Shown here piece by piece: positions 8,135 to 18,172 of a DNA stretch of 64,000 nucleotides. Numbering within the stretch: the stretch's first letter is position 1; every line of letters starts with the position of its first letter. Source of the DNA: Shewanella litorisediminis (GTDB lineage: Bacteria; Pseudomonadota; Gammaproteobacteria; Enterobacterales; Shewanellaceae); assembly GCF_016834455.1 (NCBI RefSeq), contig NZ_CP069213.1, forward strand, positions 2,108,501 to 2,172,500, given 5' to 3'. The position numbers were made by a program, and so were the translations under genes. Under the pieces are notes generated by a model that did no database searches, was not told the DNA's origin, and saw only the letters and a program-made list of their open reading frames with translations.

Positions 8135-10165
8135 CTATGCCTTCAGCAGTTGCTGGCGCAACGCATGGATTTCATCCCTGATCGCAGCGGCCTGCTCGAA
8201 CTCCAAATCTCTTGCATGCTGATGCATTTGTTTTTCAAGTGCATCGATTGTCACGGCAATCTGATGTGGGTCGTGTTTCATCGACGGTCTGTCGGCCACA
8301 CCACCACGACCACCTGGCTTGGGCGCACCGCGGCTTGGCGCCGAACGCTCACCCACATCCATCACATCGGTGATTTTCTTGACCACGCCGCGGGGGATGA
8401 TGCCGTGCTCTTGGTTAAACTTTATCTGCTTTGCGCGGCGTCTGTCTGTTTCAGCGATAGCGCGGGCCATGGAGTCAGTAATGCGGTCACCATACAGGAT
8501 AACCTTGCCATTCACGTTACGGGCGGCGCGGCCTATGGTCTGAATCAGAGAGCGTTCAGAGCGCAAAAAGCCCTCTTTGTCCGCATCCAGAATGCACACC
8601 AGAGAAACTTCCGGCATATCAAGACCTTCCCTCAGCAGGTTAATCCCAACCAGCACATCAAACACCCCAAGGCGCAGGTCGCGGATGATCTCCATCCGCT
8701 CAACGGTATCGATATCCGAGTGCAGATAGCGGACCTTGACGCCATGTTCATCGAGGTAATCGGTGAGATCTTCTGCCATTCTCTTGGTGAGTGTGGTCAC
8801 CAGCACCCGCTCGTTTACTTCCACCCGTTTACCTACTTCAGAAAGCAGATCGTCCACCTGAATAGCCACGGGTCGAACTTCCAGCTCGGGGTCAATCAAG
8901 CCGGTGGGACGCACTACCTGCTCGGCTATATCATCACCGCTCTTCTCAAGCTCATACTTGCCGGGGGTAGCCGAGACGAAAATCGTCTGCGGCATCAGGG
9001 ACTCAAACTCCTCAAATTTCAGCGGCCGGTTATCCAGTGCCGACGGCAAACGGAAGCCGTATTCCACCAGGGTGGTTTTACGTGAGCGGTCGCCCTTATA
9101 CATGGCGCCGATTTGCGGCACCGTATTGTGGGACTCGTCGATTATCATCAAACCGTCCGCTGGCAAGTAATCCAGCAGCGTTGGCGGCCCTTCCCCTTCG
9201 GCACGGCCAGACAGGTATCGGGAGTAGTTTTCAATCCCTGAGCAGTAACCAAGCTCAGTCATCATCTCTACATCGTACTGCACCCGCTCGGTTATGCGCT
9301 GGGCTTCTATGAGTTTGTGGTTATCCAAAAACTGCTGCTTACGGCCCCTCAGCTCCTCTTTGATGAGGTCGATGGCTTCCAGGATTTTTTCCCGCGGGGT
9401 GACATAGTGGGTCTTTGGGTACACAGTGGCACGGGCAAGACGCTTGGTGACCTGGCCCGTGAGTGGGTCGAATTCGCTGATGCGCTCAATCTCGTCGTCA
9501 AAGAGTTCTACCCTGATGGCATCGCGCTCGGAATCCGCAGGGAAGATGTCAATCACTTCACCACGAACCCTGAAGGTACCCCGCTGTAAGTCGATGTCGT
9601 TACGGCTGTACTGAAGCTCAGTCAGGCGCCTTAAGATGTCGCGCTGGCCCATAAAGTCGCCCTGACGGAGGTGCAGCAGCATCTTCATGTAGGAATCGGG
9701 GTCGCCCAGACCATAGATCGCAGAGACAGACGCCACTATCACCACGTCACGCCGCTCCAGAAGCGCCTTGGTGGCTGACAGGCGCATCTGCTCTATGTGT
9801 GCATTGACCGAGGCATCCTTTTCAATGAAGGTGTTTGAGGCCGGCACATAGGCCTCGGGTTGGTAATAGTCGTAGTAGGAGACGAAATACTCCACCGCAT
9901 TATTGGGAAAAAACTCCTTCATTTCGCCATAGAGCTGCGCTGCCAGGGTTTTATTAGGTGCCATGATAATGGTGGGGCGCCCCAGGGCGGCAATCACGTT
10001 GGCCACGGTAAAGGTTTTCCCTGACCCCGTTACCCCAAGCAAGGTCTGGCAGGCAAGTCCAGCCTCCAGACCGTCAATCAGTTTAGCGATGGCTTTTGGC
10101 TGATCGCCCGCCGGTGAGTAATTGGAAGAAAGTTGAAAAACGTGCTCAGACACAGAAAGGGTCAT
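8135..10165 (-). CDS. uvrB: Excinuclease ABC subunit B
   Basis: Damage-recognition helicase-like subunit of nucleotide excision repair, working with UvrA and UvrC. 676 residues, close to the E. coli length. Walker A GVTGSGKT is at about residue 44, the beta-hairpin region '[12 protein letters not shown]' near residue 92, the Walker B segment 'DESH' near residue 340, helicase motifs V/VI ([13 protein letters not shown] and [10 protein letters not shown]) near 510-545, and the C-terminal UVR domain ([19 protein letters not shown]) that contacts UvrC. The start is at an ATG whose N-terminus matches the family. The upstream region lacks a canonical LexA site: the best candidate at 10240-10254 has a 7-base instead of 8-base spacer. 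Confidence 0.98.
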   Translation of the reverse strand: MTLSVSEHVFQLSSNYSPAGDQPKAIAKLIDGLEAGLACQTLLGVTGSGKTFTVANVIAALGRPTIIMAPNKTLAAQLYGEMKEFFPNNAVEYFVSYYDYYQPEAYVPASNTFIEKDASVNAHIEQMRLSATKALLERRDVVIVASVSAIYGLGDPDSYMKMLLHLRQGDFMGQRDILRRLTELQYSRNDIDLQRGTFRVRGEVIDIFPADSERDAIRVELFDDEIERISEFDPLTGQVTKRLARATVYPKTHYVTPREKILEAIDLIKEELRGRKQQFLDNHKLIEAQRITERVQYDVEMMTELGYCSGIENYSRYLSGRAEGEGPPTLLDYLPADGLMIIDESHNTVPQIGAMYKGDRSRKTTLVEYGFRLPSALDNRPLKFEEFESLMPQTIFVSATPGKYELEKSGDDIAEQVVRPTGLIDPELEVRPVAIQVDDLLSEVGKRVEVNERVLVTTLTKRMAEDLTDYLDEHGVKVRYLHSDIDTVERMEIIRDLRLGVFDVLVGINLLREGLDMPEVSLVCILDADKEGFLRSERSLIQTIGRAARNVNGKVILYGDRITDSMARAIAETDRRRAKQIKFNQEHGIIPRGVVKKITDVMDVGERSAPSRGAPKPGGRGGVADRPSMKHDPHQIAVTIDALEKQMHQHARDLEFEQAAAIRDEIHALRQQLLKA

Positions 10166-10841
10166 CCTTGTTAAGCCGGGCGTCTAGTGTAAACCAGCGT
10201 ACAAAAGACGCCAACTGCGCTAACTCAGCAGGATATGCTCTGTGGCTAATACAGCATTTTGTAACTCTCTGACATATCGCCACAGGTTGGCACCTTTCGC
10301 TCATTTGGTACGCTCGTACAGCGAGTCATGACAAATTAATGCACACATTTTATGTTGTCGCGTCTCTACAATTTTCATCCGCAACCCTGTTGTGGGCGGT
10401 CTACTACCACAAACCACTTGACATTGATTTTATTGAATATTTTGCAAGCGCACTGGGAAGGTGCAATTTAAGACAAATCCCGAATTCATGCGGGTTTGCG
10501 GCCTCATTTATCGTGAAACCCACAGGCTTATCCACAGAAATTGTGGAAAAGTGCCTGAAAGCCTCACGGGGCGTGGCTTTGGTCACGGTGTAGCTCAGAG
10601 GGCTTATCTGAGGGTCTGTTTGTAATTTAACTACATCTGTAATGGCCATAATATGCAGCTTCACTTGCTGATACCTTAACCTTGATACGTTTTGGCGCCG
10701 CTTTACGGGCTGAATTCAATCTTTCGCACGCTAAAACAGTGACTTGCTGGGCAAAAGCTGAACATAGTGTTGATTTTCACGCCACGATGCACATTAGATG
10801 AGCACTTAACGTCTTAATCACACTTTTTTTGGTTTCCGGCG
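10166..10841. other. Long intergenic region without a supported gene
   Basis: About 680 bases between the uvrB start and the tRNA-Asn promoter. Two short open frames here (10339-10593 plus, 10404-10664 minus) overlap each other, lack ribosome binding sites and resemble no known protein. Visible elements are an imperfect inverted repeat at 10235-10257 around an off-register LexA-like sequence, and two facing DnaA-like boxes at 10528-10550. The region presumably carries uvrB promoters; a small RNA cannot be excluded. Confidence 0.6.
10528..10550. promoter_or_regulatory. Two facing DnaA-box-like 9-mers
   Basis: TTATCCACA at 10528-10536 is the consensus strong DnaA box. Five bases later, TGTGGAAAA (10542-10550) is the reverse complement of TTTTCCACA, a one-mismatch box in opposite orientation. 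The pair lies about 365 bases upstream of uvrB. From E. coli work uvrB is known to have a distal promoter region with a DnaA site, so a regulatory role is plausible; the function here is inference. Confidence 0.45.
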
Positions 10842-10870
10842 TTGACTCATCAGGCCACCCGTTTTACTAT
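10842..10870 (+). promoter_or_regulatory. Sigma-70 promoter of the tRNA-Asn cluster
   Basis: -35 TTGACT (10842-10847), 17-base spacer, -10 TACTAT (10865-10870), then the GC-rich discriminator GCGCTCCG. The same -10 hexamer is used in front of the tRNA-Tyr cluster. Confidence 0.85.
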
Positions 10871-10907
10871 GCGCTCCGTTCTCAGCGAGCAGTTGTTTTA
10901 CAACGAT

Positions 10908-10983
10908 TCCCCTGTAGTTCAGTCGGTAGAACGGCGGACTGTTAATCCGTATGTCACTGGTTCAAGTCCAGTCAGGGGAGCCA
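10908..10983 (+). tRNA. tRNA-Asn (GUU), copy 1
   Basis: A 76-base tRNA with anticodon GTT in the loop CTGTTAA, acceptor stem TCCCCTG/CAGGGGA and encoded CCA; nearly identical to the E. coli tRNA-Asn. First of five identical copies. Confidence 0.98.
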
Positions 10984-11032
10984 CTCACTGAAACGCGCCT
11001 TTAACGGCATGAAGTTACTCGCAAAAATTTGT

Positions 11033-11108
11033 TCCCCTGTAGTTCAGTCGGTAGAACGGCGGACTGTTAATCCGTATGTCACTGGTTCAAGTCCAGTCAG
11101 GGGAGCCA
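11033..11108 (+). tRNA. tRNA-Asn (GUU), copy 2
   Basis: Identical 76-base copy including CCA; 49 bases after copy 1. From here on the copies repeat at an exact 99-base period. Confidence 0.98.
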
Positions 11109-11131
11109 ACTTCACTTGCGATACAATCTGT

Positions 11132-11207
11132 TCCCCTGTAGTTCAGTCGGTAGAACGGCGGACTGTTAATCCGTATGTCACTGGTTCAAGTCCAGTCAGG
11201 GGAGCCA
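11132..11207 (+). tRNA. tRNA-Asn (GUU), copy 3
   Basis: Identical 76-base copy. The 23-base spacer before it (11109-11131) is identical to the spacer after it (11208-11230). Confidence 0.98.
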
Positions 11208-11230
11208 ACTTCACTTGCGATACAATCTGT

Positions 11231-11306
11231 TCCCCTGTAGTTCAGTCGGTAGAACGGCGGACTGTTAATCCGTATGTCACTGGTTCAAGTCCAGTCAGGG
11301 GAGCCA
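11231..11306 (+). tRNA. tRNA-Asn (GUU), copy 4
   Basis: Identical 76-base copy, forming with copy 3 and its spacer a perfect 99-base tandem duplication. Confidence 0.98.
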
Positions 11307-11329
11307 ATCGCACTTCAGTTTTCTTCGAT

Positions 11330-11405
11330 TCCCCTGTAGTTCAGTCGGTAGAACGGCGGACTGTTAATCCGTATGTCACTGGTTCAAGTCCAGTCAGGGG
11401 AGCCA
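11330..11405 (+). tRNA. tRNA-Asn (GUU), copy 5
   Basis: Identical 76-base copy. The spacer before it is again 23 bases long but of different sequence. A weak hairpin (CAAATC-loop-GATTTG, 11446-11462) followed by a T-rich stretch may end the transcript. Confidence 0.98.
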
Positions 11406-11553
11406 TCGAAATCCATCCCCTCCCGTGATATTTACTCTTGCAGCTCAAATCCTGTTGATTTGGATTTTGTTTTCTCTGCTTTGAGGTTACACTTTTCGCT
11501 GCTTTTCACATTCTTTAGCTAAAATCTTCAAAACGGCGTTAATGGAATTAGCC

Positions 11554-13482
11554 ATGAGTTTGACCAAAACTTTCCCCCTCGCGCTTATTTTGCTTTTCGG
11601 TGGTGCAGCCCTTTGGTTACATCAAGAGAATCTTGGCCTGATGCAGGATGATCGTCAGGCCCTGGAAGCGCAATATCAGAACAAATCCACTGAATTGGTA
11701 TCCTGGCATGGCGATGGCCAGGCACTCTACCAACACCTGCAAAAAGACATCAAATTGCAGTTTTTTCAGTACACGGATGGCACTGACGGCAGTCGTAACT
11801 TCACCACCGGACAACTGCAGAAAACACCTGAATCGGTCTTGGAAAACCTGTTTCCGCTGGAGATAACTGATACCCGTAACCTACCCGATGGCCGTTTGAT
11901 GGTGAAATTGGACACCAGCCTTCCCCGAGCTCAGGCAGTCAAAACCTACTCAGAGCAGCTATTCATGCTTACCTGTTTGTGGGGTGCTTCTTTACTGCTG
12001 TTTTTTGGATTGGCATCCACCCTGTCCCGTAAAATCCAATACGCAGCCGACTATCTGAAGTCACTTGCCGAGCTGAATTTCTCACCGCCCGAGCAATCCA
12101 AACTCGGTGGTGAGTTAAAGCCCCTTGCCAGCGCATTTGAAGAAGCCCGGCAAGCACTCAAACACAAAATTGATGGTTTACATCAGGAAAACGAAAAACT
12201 GTCCCGCGCCGCATTTCAAGATCCCATTACCGGTTTTGGCAGCCGCGCACGCTTTACCCGTAAGTTGGATGAGTTGGCCAAGAGTGAGAAGGATTTACTC
12301 GGTTCGCTCGCCATGTTGCAAGCTACCGAGCTTGGTACCATCAATCAGCTCAAGGGCCGCACCGCCGGTGACGACTATCTTGCGAAAGTGGCAGGATGTT
12401 TACGCAAGGCAGGTAGCGCCTTTCCTGAAGCGGAGTTTTACCGAATAAGCAGCTCTGACTTTGCGGTATTCCTGCCCAACCTGGTTATCAGCGATGCAGA
12501 ACGCTTTCTTGAGCCACTGAAAACCTTACTCGACGAATATCAGTCAACCGCAGCCATGGAATCTGTCGCCTACACCGGACTGGTGCCTTATAAAAGCGGG
12601 GTTGACCCGGTAGGTTTGCTCAGTCTCTCCGATGCGGCGCTCAGTATCGCCCAAACCCTGGGTTCAAACAGTTTTCATGTGCTTGAAAAATTCAGTGACG
12701 ATCAGGAAATTGGCGATAATCGCTGGCAAGTAGCCATTACCGAGATTATTACCCAACGCGCGGTGCGATTCTTTCAGCAACCCATCCAACCCTGCCGCAG
12801 TGAGGTGGAAGTTTACCGCGAACTCTTTGCCCGCTTCTTTAATGCTGAAGGCAAGGTTTTGCCAACGGCCACTGTGATTGCCATGGCTGAACGCCACGGG
12901 CTAAGCCAGGAACTGGATAAGCTGGTGGTGCTGTCCGCAGTGCGCATGCTGCTGGATAATCCCAACTTAACCGGTGCCTACGGGGTAAATATCAGCGCGG
13001 TGTCGGCGACCGATGATAATTTTGTGGTTTGGCTTAAAGATCTCCTGACCAAACACAGGGCCATTTCTACCCGACTGGTATTGGAAATCAACGAGAGTGG
13101 TCTCCAAACCAATATGCAGGGCAGTTTCCGCTTTATTCGGGACGTACACAGCGTAGGCACCCGGGTATCCATTGAGCGTTTTGGCATGGGCTTTACGTCC
13201 TTTAAATTCTTCAGGGAAGTCAGACCCGATTATATCAAGCTCGATGCCACCTACAGCGAAGCCATTGATCAAGACGCCAATAACAAGTTTTTTGTGCGCA
13301 TGATGATAGATATCGCCAGACGTATCGGTGTCAGGGTCATTGCCTGCGGCGTGGAACGTCAGGAAGAAAAGCTGACGCTGGAAAAATTAATGGTGGATGG
13401 TTTGCAAGGCTTCTATATTGCCAAACCGGAACCTGCCACCGGCAAAGACGTGCTTGACGAGAAACTCGCCCGGCAGCGTTAA
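11554..13482 (+). CDS. Membrane protein with degenerate GGDEF and EAL domains (CsrD/LapD-like)
   Basis: A 642-residue inner-membrane protein: N-terminal membrane helix, a periplasmic domain of about 115 residues, a second helix near residue 140-160, a HAMP-like linker with coiled coil, then GGDEF-like and EAL-like domains. Both catalytic motifs are lost: GGDEF reads SSSDF (about 299-303), the EAL position reads 'REL', and the metal-binding DDFGTG reads ERFGMG. It therefore cannot be a normal cyclase or phosphodiesterase, and may bind c-di-GMP or a partner as LapD does, or act in RNA decay as CsrD does (E. coli CsrD is the same length and has HRSDF/ELM). The start at 11554 is preferred because GGAA precedes it; an ATG four codons upstream lacks a site. 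Confidence 0.82.
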   Translation: MSLTKTFPLALILLFGGAALWLHQENLGLMQDDRQALEAQYQNKSTELVSWHGDGQALYQHLQKDIKLQFFQYTDGTDGSRNFTTGQLQKTPESVLENLFPLEITDTRNLPDGRLMVKLDTSLPRAQAVKTYSEQLFMLTCLWGASLLLFFGLASTLSRKIQYAADYLKSLAELNFSPPEQSKLGGELKPLASAFEEARQALKHKIDGLHQENEKLSRAAFQDPITGFGSRARFTRKLDELAKSEKDLLGSLAMLQATELGTINQLKGRTAGDDYLAKVAGCLRKAGSAFPEAEFYRISSSDFAVFLPNLVISDAERFLEPLKTLLDEYQSTAAMESVAYTGLVPYKSGVDPVGLLSLSDAALSIAQTLGSNSFHVLEKFSDDQEIGDNRWQVAITEIITQRAVRFFQQPIQPCRSEVEVYRELFARFFNAEGKVLPTATVIAMAERHGLSQELDKLVVLSAVRMLLDNPNLTGAYGVNISAVSATDDNFVVWLKDLLTKHRAISTRLVLEINESGLQTNMQGSFRFIRDVHSVGTRVSIERFGMGFTSFKFFREVRPDYIKLDATYSEAIDQDANNKFFVRMMIDIARRIGVRVIACGVERQEEKLTLEKLMVDGLQGFYIAKPEPATGKDVLDEKLARQR

Positions 13483-13498
13483 CCCTGCATTTGATGTG

Positions 13499-13527
13499 TT
13501 GTTAATAAGACTCAAAAAGCCGATAAT
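13499..13527 (+). promoter_or_regulatory. Probable promoter of the rnf operon
   Basis: -35 TTGTTA (13499-13504), 17-base spacer, -10 GATAAT (13522-13527), 31 bases before the rnfA start. Confidence 0.65.
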
Positions 13528-13558
13528 ACCCGGCACCGACCGCTAATGCTTTGTTGCG

Positions 13559-14137
13559 ATGAGTGAATATCTCCTGTTGTTGATCGGTACTGTACTGGTC
13601 AACAACTTCGTATTGGTAAAATTTCTCGGACTTTGCCCCTTTATGGGGGTGTCAGGCAAGCTTGAGTCTGCCATCGGTATGTCGATGGCGACGACTTTTG
13701 TATTGACTCTGGCATCTGTTCTCAGTTTTCTGGTGAACCAGTACCTGCTGGCGCCTTTTGATTTGACCTATCTTCGCACCATGAGCTTTATTCTGGTGAT
13801 TGCCGTTGTAGTGCAATTTACTGAAATGCTGGTACAAAAAACCAGTGCAAGCCTGCATCGTGCACTGGGCATCTATCTGCCGTTGATTACCACCAACTGC
13901 GCCGTACTTGGCGTTGCCCTGCTCAATGTCAACGAGCAGCACAACTTCCTGGAGTCTGCCATCTACGGTTTTGGCGCCGCGGCGGGATTCTCTTTGGTGC
14001 TCATTCTTTTCTCTGCCATGCGTGAACGCCTTGCCGCGGCCGATGTGCCCATGCCTTTTCGGGGCGGCGCCATTGCCATGATCACTGCAGGCCTGATGTC
14101 TCTGGCCTTTATGGGCTTTACCGGTTTGGTGAAATAA
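13559..14137 (+). CDS. rnfA: Rnf electron transport complex subunit A
   Basis: Integral membrane subunit of the ion-translocating ferredoxin/NADH:quinone-type Rnf complex (also called RsxA, which in enterobacteria helps reduce SoxR). 192 residues with about six membrane helices and the family signature '[18 protein letters not shown]' at the N-terminus; Cys residues in helices 1 and 4 (LCPF, TNCAVL) are the conserved pair that binds an iron-sulfur cluster in the membrane. It pairs topologically with the homologous RnfE. First gene of rnfABCDGE; its stop overlaps the rnfB start. Confidence 0.97.
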   Translation: MSEYLLLLIGTVLVNNFVLVKFLGLCPFMGVSGKLESAIGMSMATTFVLTLASVLSFLVNQYLLAPFDLTYLRTMSFILVIAVVVQFTEMLVQKTSASLHRALGIYLPLITTNCAVLGVALLNVNEQHNFLESAIYGFGAAAGFSLVLILFSAMRERLAAADVPMPFRGGAIAMITAGLMSLAFMGFTGLVK

Positions 14138-14706
14138 TGTCTGCAGTCATGATAGCCGTTGTATTGCTGGGCCTGCTGGCATTGGTATTCGGTGCCATAT
14201 TGGGCTTTGCCGCCGTTAAATTTAAGGTGGAAGGCGATCCCCTTGTTGATCAGGTCGAGTCCCTGCTGCCGCAAACCCAATGTGGCCAGTGTGGTTATCC
14301 CGGTTGCCGCCCCTACGCCGAAGCCATCGCCGGCGGCGACCAAATCAACAAATGCCCGCCGGGTGGCACCGCCACCATGGAAAAAATCGCCGAGCTCATG
14401 GGGGTTGAACCACAGCCCCTGTCTGCCTCAACCGAACAGCAAGTCAAAAAAGTCGCCTACATTCGGGAAGATGAGTGTATCGGCTGTACCAAATGTATTC
14501 AGGCTTGTCCGGTGGACGCTATTGTCGGCGCCGGTAAGCTTATGCACACCGTCATTACCCAGGACTGCACCGGCTGCGATCTTTGTGTCGAGCCCTGCCC
14601 CGTCGATTGCATCGACATGCTCCCTGTCACTCAGGACATCAAGACCTGGAACTGGAAACTGAGTGCGATTCCCGTGATGCAGCTCGAAGAGGATAAACAG
14701 TGCTGA
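14137..14706 (+). CDS. rnfB: Rnf complex subunit B, polyferredoxin
   Basis: 189-residue electron-carrying subunit facing the cytoplasm. An N-terminal membrane anchor (about residues 4-24) is followed by the RnfB-type cluster domain with CGQCGYPGC (about residue 49) and two ferredoxin 4Fe-4S motifs, [12 protein letters not shown] and [12 protein letters not shown], around residues 115-160. It relays electrons between RnfC and the membrane subunits. The start overlaps the last base of rnfA and the end overlaps rnfC by seven bases, so translation is coupled. Confidence 0.97.
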   Translation: MSAVMIAVVLLGLLALVFGAILGFAAVKFKVEGDPLVDQVESLLPQTQCGQCGYPGCRPYAEAIAGGDQINKCPPGGTATMEKIAELMGVEPQPLSASTEQQVKKVAYIREDECIGCTKCIQACPVDAIVGAGKLMHTVITQDCTGCDLCVEPCPVDCIDMLPVTQDIKTWNWKLSAIPVMQLEEDKQC

Positions 14707-17120
14707 CGCTTTTGGAACAACTGGATAAAGGCACGCTTTGGCGCTCACCCGGTGGTATTCATCCTCCTGAGATGAAATCCGTCTCCAATGGCACTGCCAT
14801 CGCCCCGCTGCCACTGTTTGCTGAATACCTGATCCCGTTGCCTCAGGTAGGCGAACAGGCCATTCTCGCCGTCAAGGTGGGAGATGAGGTACGTAAAGGT
14901 CAGGCGCTTACTCAAGGCCAGGGCGTTGGCTATTTGCCGGCCCATGCCCCCACGTCAGGCCGCATCAAAGCCATTGAATCACGACCAAGCAACCACGCAT
15001 CAGCCCTGCCCGTGCTGACTTTGGTGCTGGAAAGCGATGGACAAGACAAGTGGTGTGAACTTAACAGCGCTTCGCTGGACGAGCTTTCACCGGCCGAAAT
15101 GGTGAAAAAGGTCCAGGATGCCGGTATCGCCGGTATGGGCGGTGCGGCATTCCCGAGCCACATTAAATTGAGTCCCGCCAGTGAAATTGAGTTGGTGATA
15201 GTCAATGGTGTCGAGTGTGAGCCCTACATCACCGCGGACGATCGTCTGATGCGCGAACATGCCGATGACATCATCGCAGGCGTCGGCATAGTAGAGCGCA
15301 TCCTCGCCCCCAAACGTATCATCATCGCCATCGAAGATAACAAACCTGAAGCCGCTGATGCCATGCGAGCCGCCATCAATCGCAGCCAGATGCCGGCAGG
15401 ACTGGTCAGGGTTACAGTTATCCCCACCAAATACCCTTCCGGCGGCGAAAAGCAGCTTATTCAGATAGTAACAGGCCAGGAAGTGCCCTCGGGTGCGATT
15501 CCCGCTCAGCTCGGCATTTTGGTGCATAACGTGGGTACATTATTTGCCATCCGCGATGCCGTTATTGACGGTAAACCACTGATAGAGCGGATTATCACTG
15601 TTACCGGTAATGCGGTAAGTGAACCCGGGAACTACCGCGCACTGATTGGCACCAAGGTTCAGGATGTACTTGACCACTGTGGATTTCGCGCTGCAGAGGC
15701 CCAGAAAATCATTATGGGTGGCCCCATGATGGGTTACACCCTCGCCAATACCGAGGTACCGCTTTTAAAAGGCAGTAACTGCCTGCTTGTGCCAAACGGG
15801 CTCGAAATCACCGAGATGCCACCCGAAAAGCCCTGCATTCGCTGTGGCGAATGTGCTGTCGCCTGCCCGGCTTTGTTGTTGCCACAGCAGCTCTTTTGGC
15901 ACGCCAAGGCCGAAGAATATGACAAGGCACAGAGCTACAACCTGAAAGATTGTATCGAGTGCGGCTGCTGCAGCTATGTCTGCCCCAGTGATATCCCGCT
16001 GGTAGAATATTACCGGGTTGCCAAGGCCGCCATTAGGCAGCAGGCCGAAGAAAAAGCCAGTGCAGAGCGCGCCAAAGTGAGATTTGAAGCCCGCATTGCC
16101 CGCCTCGAAGAAGAGAAAGCGGCCCGCGAAGCCAAGGCCAAAGAGGCGGCGGAAAAACGCAAAGCTGCCATGGCAGGCGGCGAAAAGGATGCCATAGCAG
16201 CAGCCCTCGCCCGGGTTCAGGCTAAAAAGGCCGCTCAGGGCCAAGCGGCTGCACAAGAGGACGCATCTCCCACGACGCCATCTTCAGACTCGGCTGCGGA
16301 TCCCAAAGCTGGTGTGGCTGCAGCCATTGCGCGCGCCAAGGCCAAAAAGGCCGCGCTGGCATCGGGTGGCAATAGTGCTACTGCCGATAGCGCACAGACC
16401 ACTGAGAATAACGGGGCGAAAGACGCTGACAGCGCTGAAAGTGAGAACCTGACTCCGGCAGCAGAGATTCAAGACACCAAGCGAGCAGCTGTTGCCTCAG
16501 CCATCGCCAAGGCGAAAGCCAAAAAGGCCGCAAAGGATGCCGATGACCAACAGGTGACTGCGCCAGACAGCGCAGCCCCAGCGTCACCGCTGACAGACGC
16601 CCCCGCGATGGATGACAAAGCGGCACGGGTAGCCGCCGCTGTTGCAAAGGCCAAGGCGAAGAAATTGGCCGCAGGCGCTGCTGAGACCACGCCACAGGAT
16701 GTCGCCGTTCAGCCTGATGGGGGTATCAACCCAGAGGAGCCAGCGGCGCCAAGCGGACGTGATGAAGACAGCCCTGTGGACGAAAAGGCGGCCAGAGTCG
16801 CCGCAGCGGTAGCCAAAGCCAAGGCGAAAGCAGCGGCAAAACGCGCACAGGTACAACCCGAATCCGCTGAAGTTGCAGACATTCACTCTGATACCCAAGC
16901 TAAAGAGGCTCAAGAGGCCGACATTCAGGTAACCGCCAATATGGCTGGCGACACTCAGCATATCGACACTGGCTCTGAGCAAGATATCCCCGCTATGCAT
17001 CATTCAGGCGCAGAGACGTTGGCAGTTTTGCCATCGGATGCCGAGGCGCTCAAGAAAGCCCGTATTGCTGCTGCCGTCGCCAAAGCCAAGGCCAAAAAAG
17101 CCGCCAAGGAGCATGAATAA
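14700..17120 (+). CDS. rnfC: Rnf complex subunit C with long repeat-rich C-terminal extension
   Basis: Peripheral NADH/FMN-binding subunit of Rnf, homologous to the NuoF core. The N-terminal 440 residues carry the conserved core (including '[12 protein letters not shown]', '[11 protein letters not shown]' and '[10 protein letters not shown]') and two 4Fe-4S motifs, [12 protein letters not shown] and [12 protein letters not shown], near residues 377-425. From about residue 450 a Lys/Ala/Glu coiled coil leads into a low-complexity tail with six spaced copies of an Ala-Lys helix of the form [15 protein letters not shown], separated by acidic Ser/Pro/Asp linkers. Total 806 residues, far longer than the roughly 440 of minimal RnfC but similar tails occur in other gammaproteobacteria. 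The copy number of the repeats is likely variable between strains. Confidence 0.97.
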   Translation: MLTLLEQLDKGTLWRSPGGIHPPEMKSVSNGTAIAPLPLFAEYLIPLPQVGEQAILAVKVGDEVRKGQALTQGQGVGYLPAHAPTSGRIKAIESRPSNHASALPVLTLVLESDGQDKWCELNSASLDELSPAEMVKKVQDAGIAGMGGAAFPSHIKLSPASEIELVIVNGVECEPYITADDRLMREHADDIIAGVGIVERILAPKRIIIAIEDNKPEAADAMRAAINRSQMPAGLVRVTVIPTKYPSGGEKQLIQIVTGQEVPSGAIPAQLGILVHNVGTLFAIRDAVIDGKPLIERIITVTGNAVSEPGNYRALIGTKVQDVLDHCGFRAAEAQKIIMGGPMMGYTLANTEVPLLKGSNCLLVPNGLEITEMPPEKPCIRCGECAVACPALLLPQQLFWHAKAEEYDKAQSYNLKDCIECGCCSYVCPSDIPLVEYYRVAKAAIRQQAEEKASAERAKVRFEARIARLEEEKAAREAKAKEAAEKRKAAMAGGEKDAIAAALARVQAKKAAQGQAAAQEDASPTTPSSDSAADPKAGVAAAIARAKAKKAALASGGNSATADSAQTTENNGAKDADSAESENLTPAAEIQDTKRAAVASAIAKAKAKKAAKDADDQQVTAPDSAAPASPLTDAPAMDDKAARVAAAVAKAKAKKLAAGAAETTPQDVAVQPDGGINPEEPAAPSGRDEDSPVDEKAARVAAAVAKAKAKAAAKRAQVQPESAEVADIHSDTQAKEAQEADIQVTANMAGDTQHIDTGSEQDIPAMHHSGAETLAVLPSDAEALKKARIAAAVAKAKAKKAAKEHE

Positions 17121-17122
17121 TC

Positions 17123-18169
17123 ATGGCGTTCAAGATTGCATCCTCACCCCATGTGCGTAAAGACAGCCAGACATCGGCCGTGATGCAGCGCGTCATTCTT
17201 GCTGCCTTACCGGGCCTCGCTGTTCAGTGCTATTTCTTTGGTTGGGGCACCTTTATCCAGGTGTGTGTTGCCATTGCCACAGCCGTGGCCGCTGAGGCCC
17301 TGGTTTTGAAGCTGAGAAATCGCCCGGTTTCTCCCACCTTGATGGACCAGAGTGCAGTGCTGACTGCCCTTTTGATTGGCGTCGCCATTCCACCGCTGGC
17401 CCCCTGGTATTTGGTGGTGATAGGCACGGTATTCGCCATCGTAATGGTGAAACAGCTTTATGGTGGTCTGGGGCAAAATCTCTTTAACCCGGCCATGGCA
17501 GCCTATGTATTGCTGCTGGTTTCCTTTCCGGTACTGATGACGACCTGGGCTGCGCCAAGTACGCTGGCCCAAAGCAGTGCCGGCATTCTGGATGCCATTG
17601 AAGTTATCTTTTCGACCCATGGCGCCGCAGACTTTGCGCTGGGCATTGATGGCGTGTCCATGGCAACTCCACTGGATACACTGAAAACCGACTTGTCCAT
17701 GGGGCTGACCGCCGATGAAAGCCTGAAGAAAGCCATTTTCGGCGGAGGCAGCACAGGGGAAGGCTGGTTCTGGGTGAATCTTGCGTATCTGTGCGGCGGC
17801 GTGTTTTTGCTTGCGACCAAAACCATTCGCTGGCACATCAGCGCAGGCCTTCTCGGGGCCCTCTTTGTGTGCAGTCTCTTTGGCTTTGGTGCCTCACCAG
17901 ACACCCACGCCAGCCCACTGTTTAACCTCTTCAGCGGTGCGACCATGCTGGCGGCCTTTTTTATCGCCACCGATCCTGTGACCGCCGCCACAAGTCCCCG
18001 GGGAAGGCTACTCTTTGGGGCCATGATTGGGGTGCTGATTTATCTCATCCGCACCTTTGGAGGTTACCCTGATGGTGTGGCGTTTGCGGTGTTGCTGGCC
18101 AACCTCTGCGCCCCGTTAATCGACTATTACATCAAGCCCCGGGCCTATGGCCATCGTGGCAGCCTGTAG
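17123..18169 (+). CDS. rnfD: Rnf complex subunit D
   Basis: 348-residue integral membrane subunit, related to NqrB, with about eight to ten helices. The covalent FMN attachment site is the threonine of '[12 protein letters not shown]' near residue 273, and the following '[18 protein letters not shown]' is a family signature. It carries electrons through the membrane and helps move ions. It starts two bases after rnfC and ends three bases before rnfG. Confidence 0.97.
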   Translation: MAFKIASSPHVRKDSQTSAVMQRVILAALPGLAVQCYFFGWGTFIQVCVAIATAVAAEALVLKLRNRPVSPTLMDQSAVLTALLIGVAIPPLAPWYLVVIGTVFAIVMVKQLYGGLGQNLFNPAMAAYVLLLVSFPVLMTTWAAPSTLAQSSAGILDAIEVIFSTHGAADFALGIDGVSMATPLDTLKTDLSMGLTADESLKKAIFGGGSTGEGWFWVNLAYLCGGVFLLATKTIRWHISAGLLGALFVCSLFGFGASPDTHASPLFNLFSGATMLAAFFIATDPVTAATSPRGRLLFGAMIGVLIYLIRTFGGYPDGVAFAVLLANLCAPLIDYYIKPRAYGHRGSL

Positions 18170-18172
18170 GAA

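Larger units (their letters stand above)
11109..11306 (+). repeat. 99-base tandem duplication (spacer plus tRNA-Asn)
   Basis: The unit of 23-base spacer plus 76-base tRNA at 11109-11207 is repeated exactly at 11208-11306. This shows that the array grew by recent unequal recombination. Confidence 0.9.

Noticed and set aside
10339..10593. An 84-codon plus-strand frame in the gap before the tRNA-Asn cluster.
   Set aside because: No ribosome binding site, no known protein character, overlaps DnaA-box-like sequence and a competing antisense frame.
10908..11405. Regularly spaced repeats suggestive of a CRISPR array.
   Set aside because: The 76-base repeats fold as tRNA-Asn with encoded CCA, and two spacers are identical.
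11009..11428. A 139-codon frame with a perfectly repeated protein sequence.
   Set aside because: It is the translation of the tRNA-Asn array; the repeats are the tRNA genes themselves.
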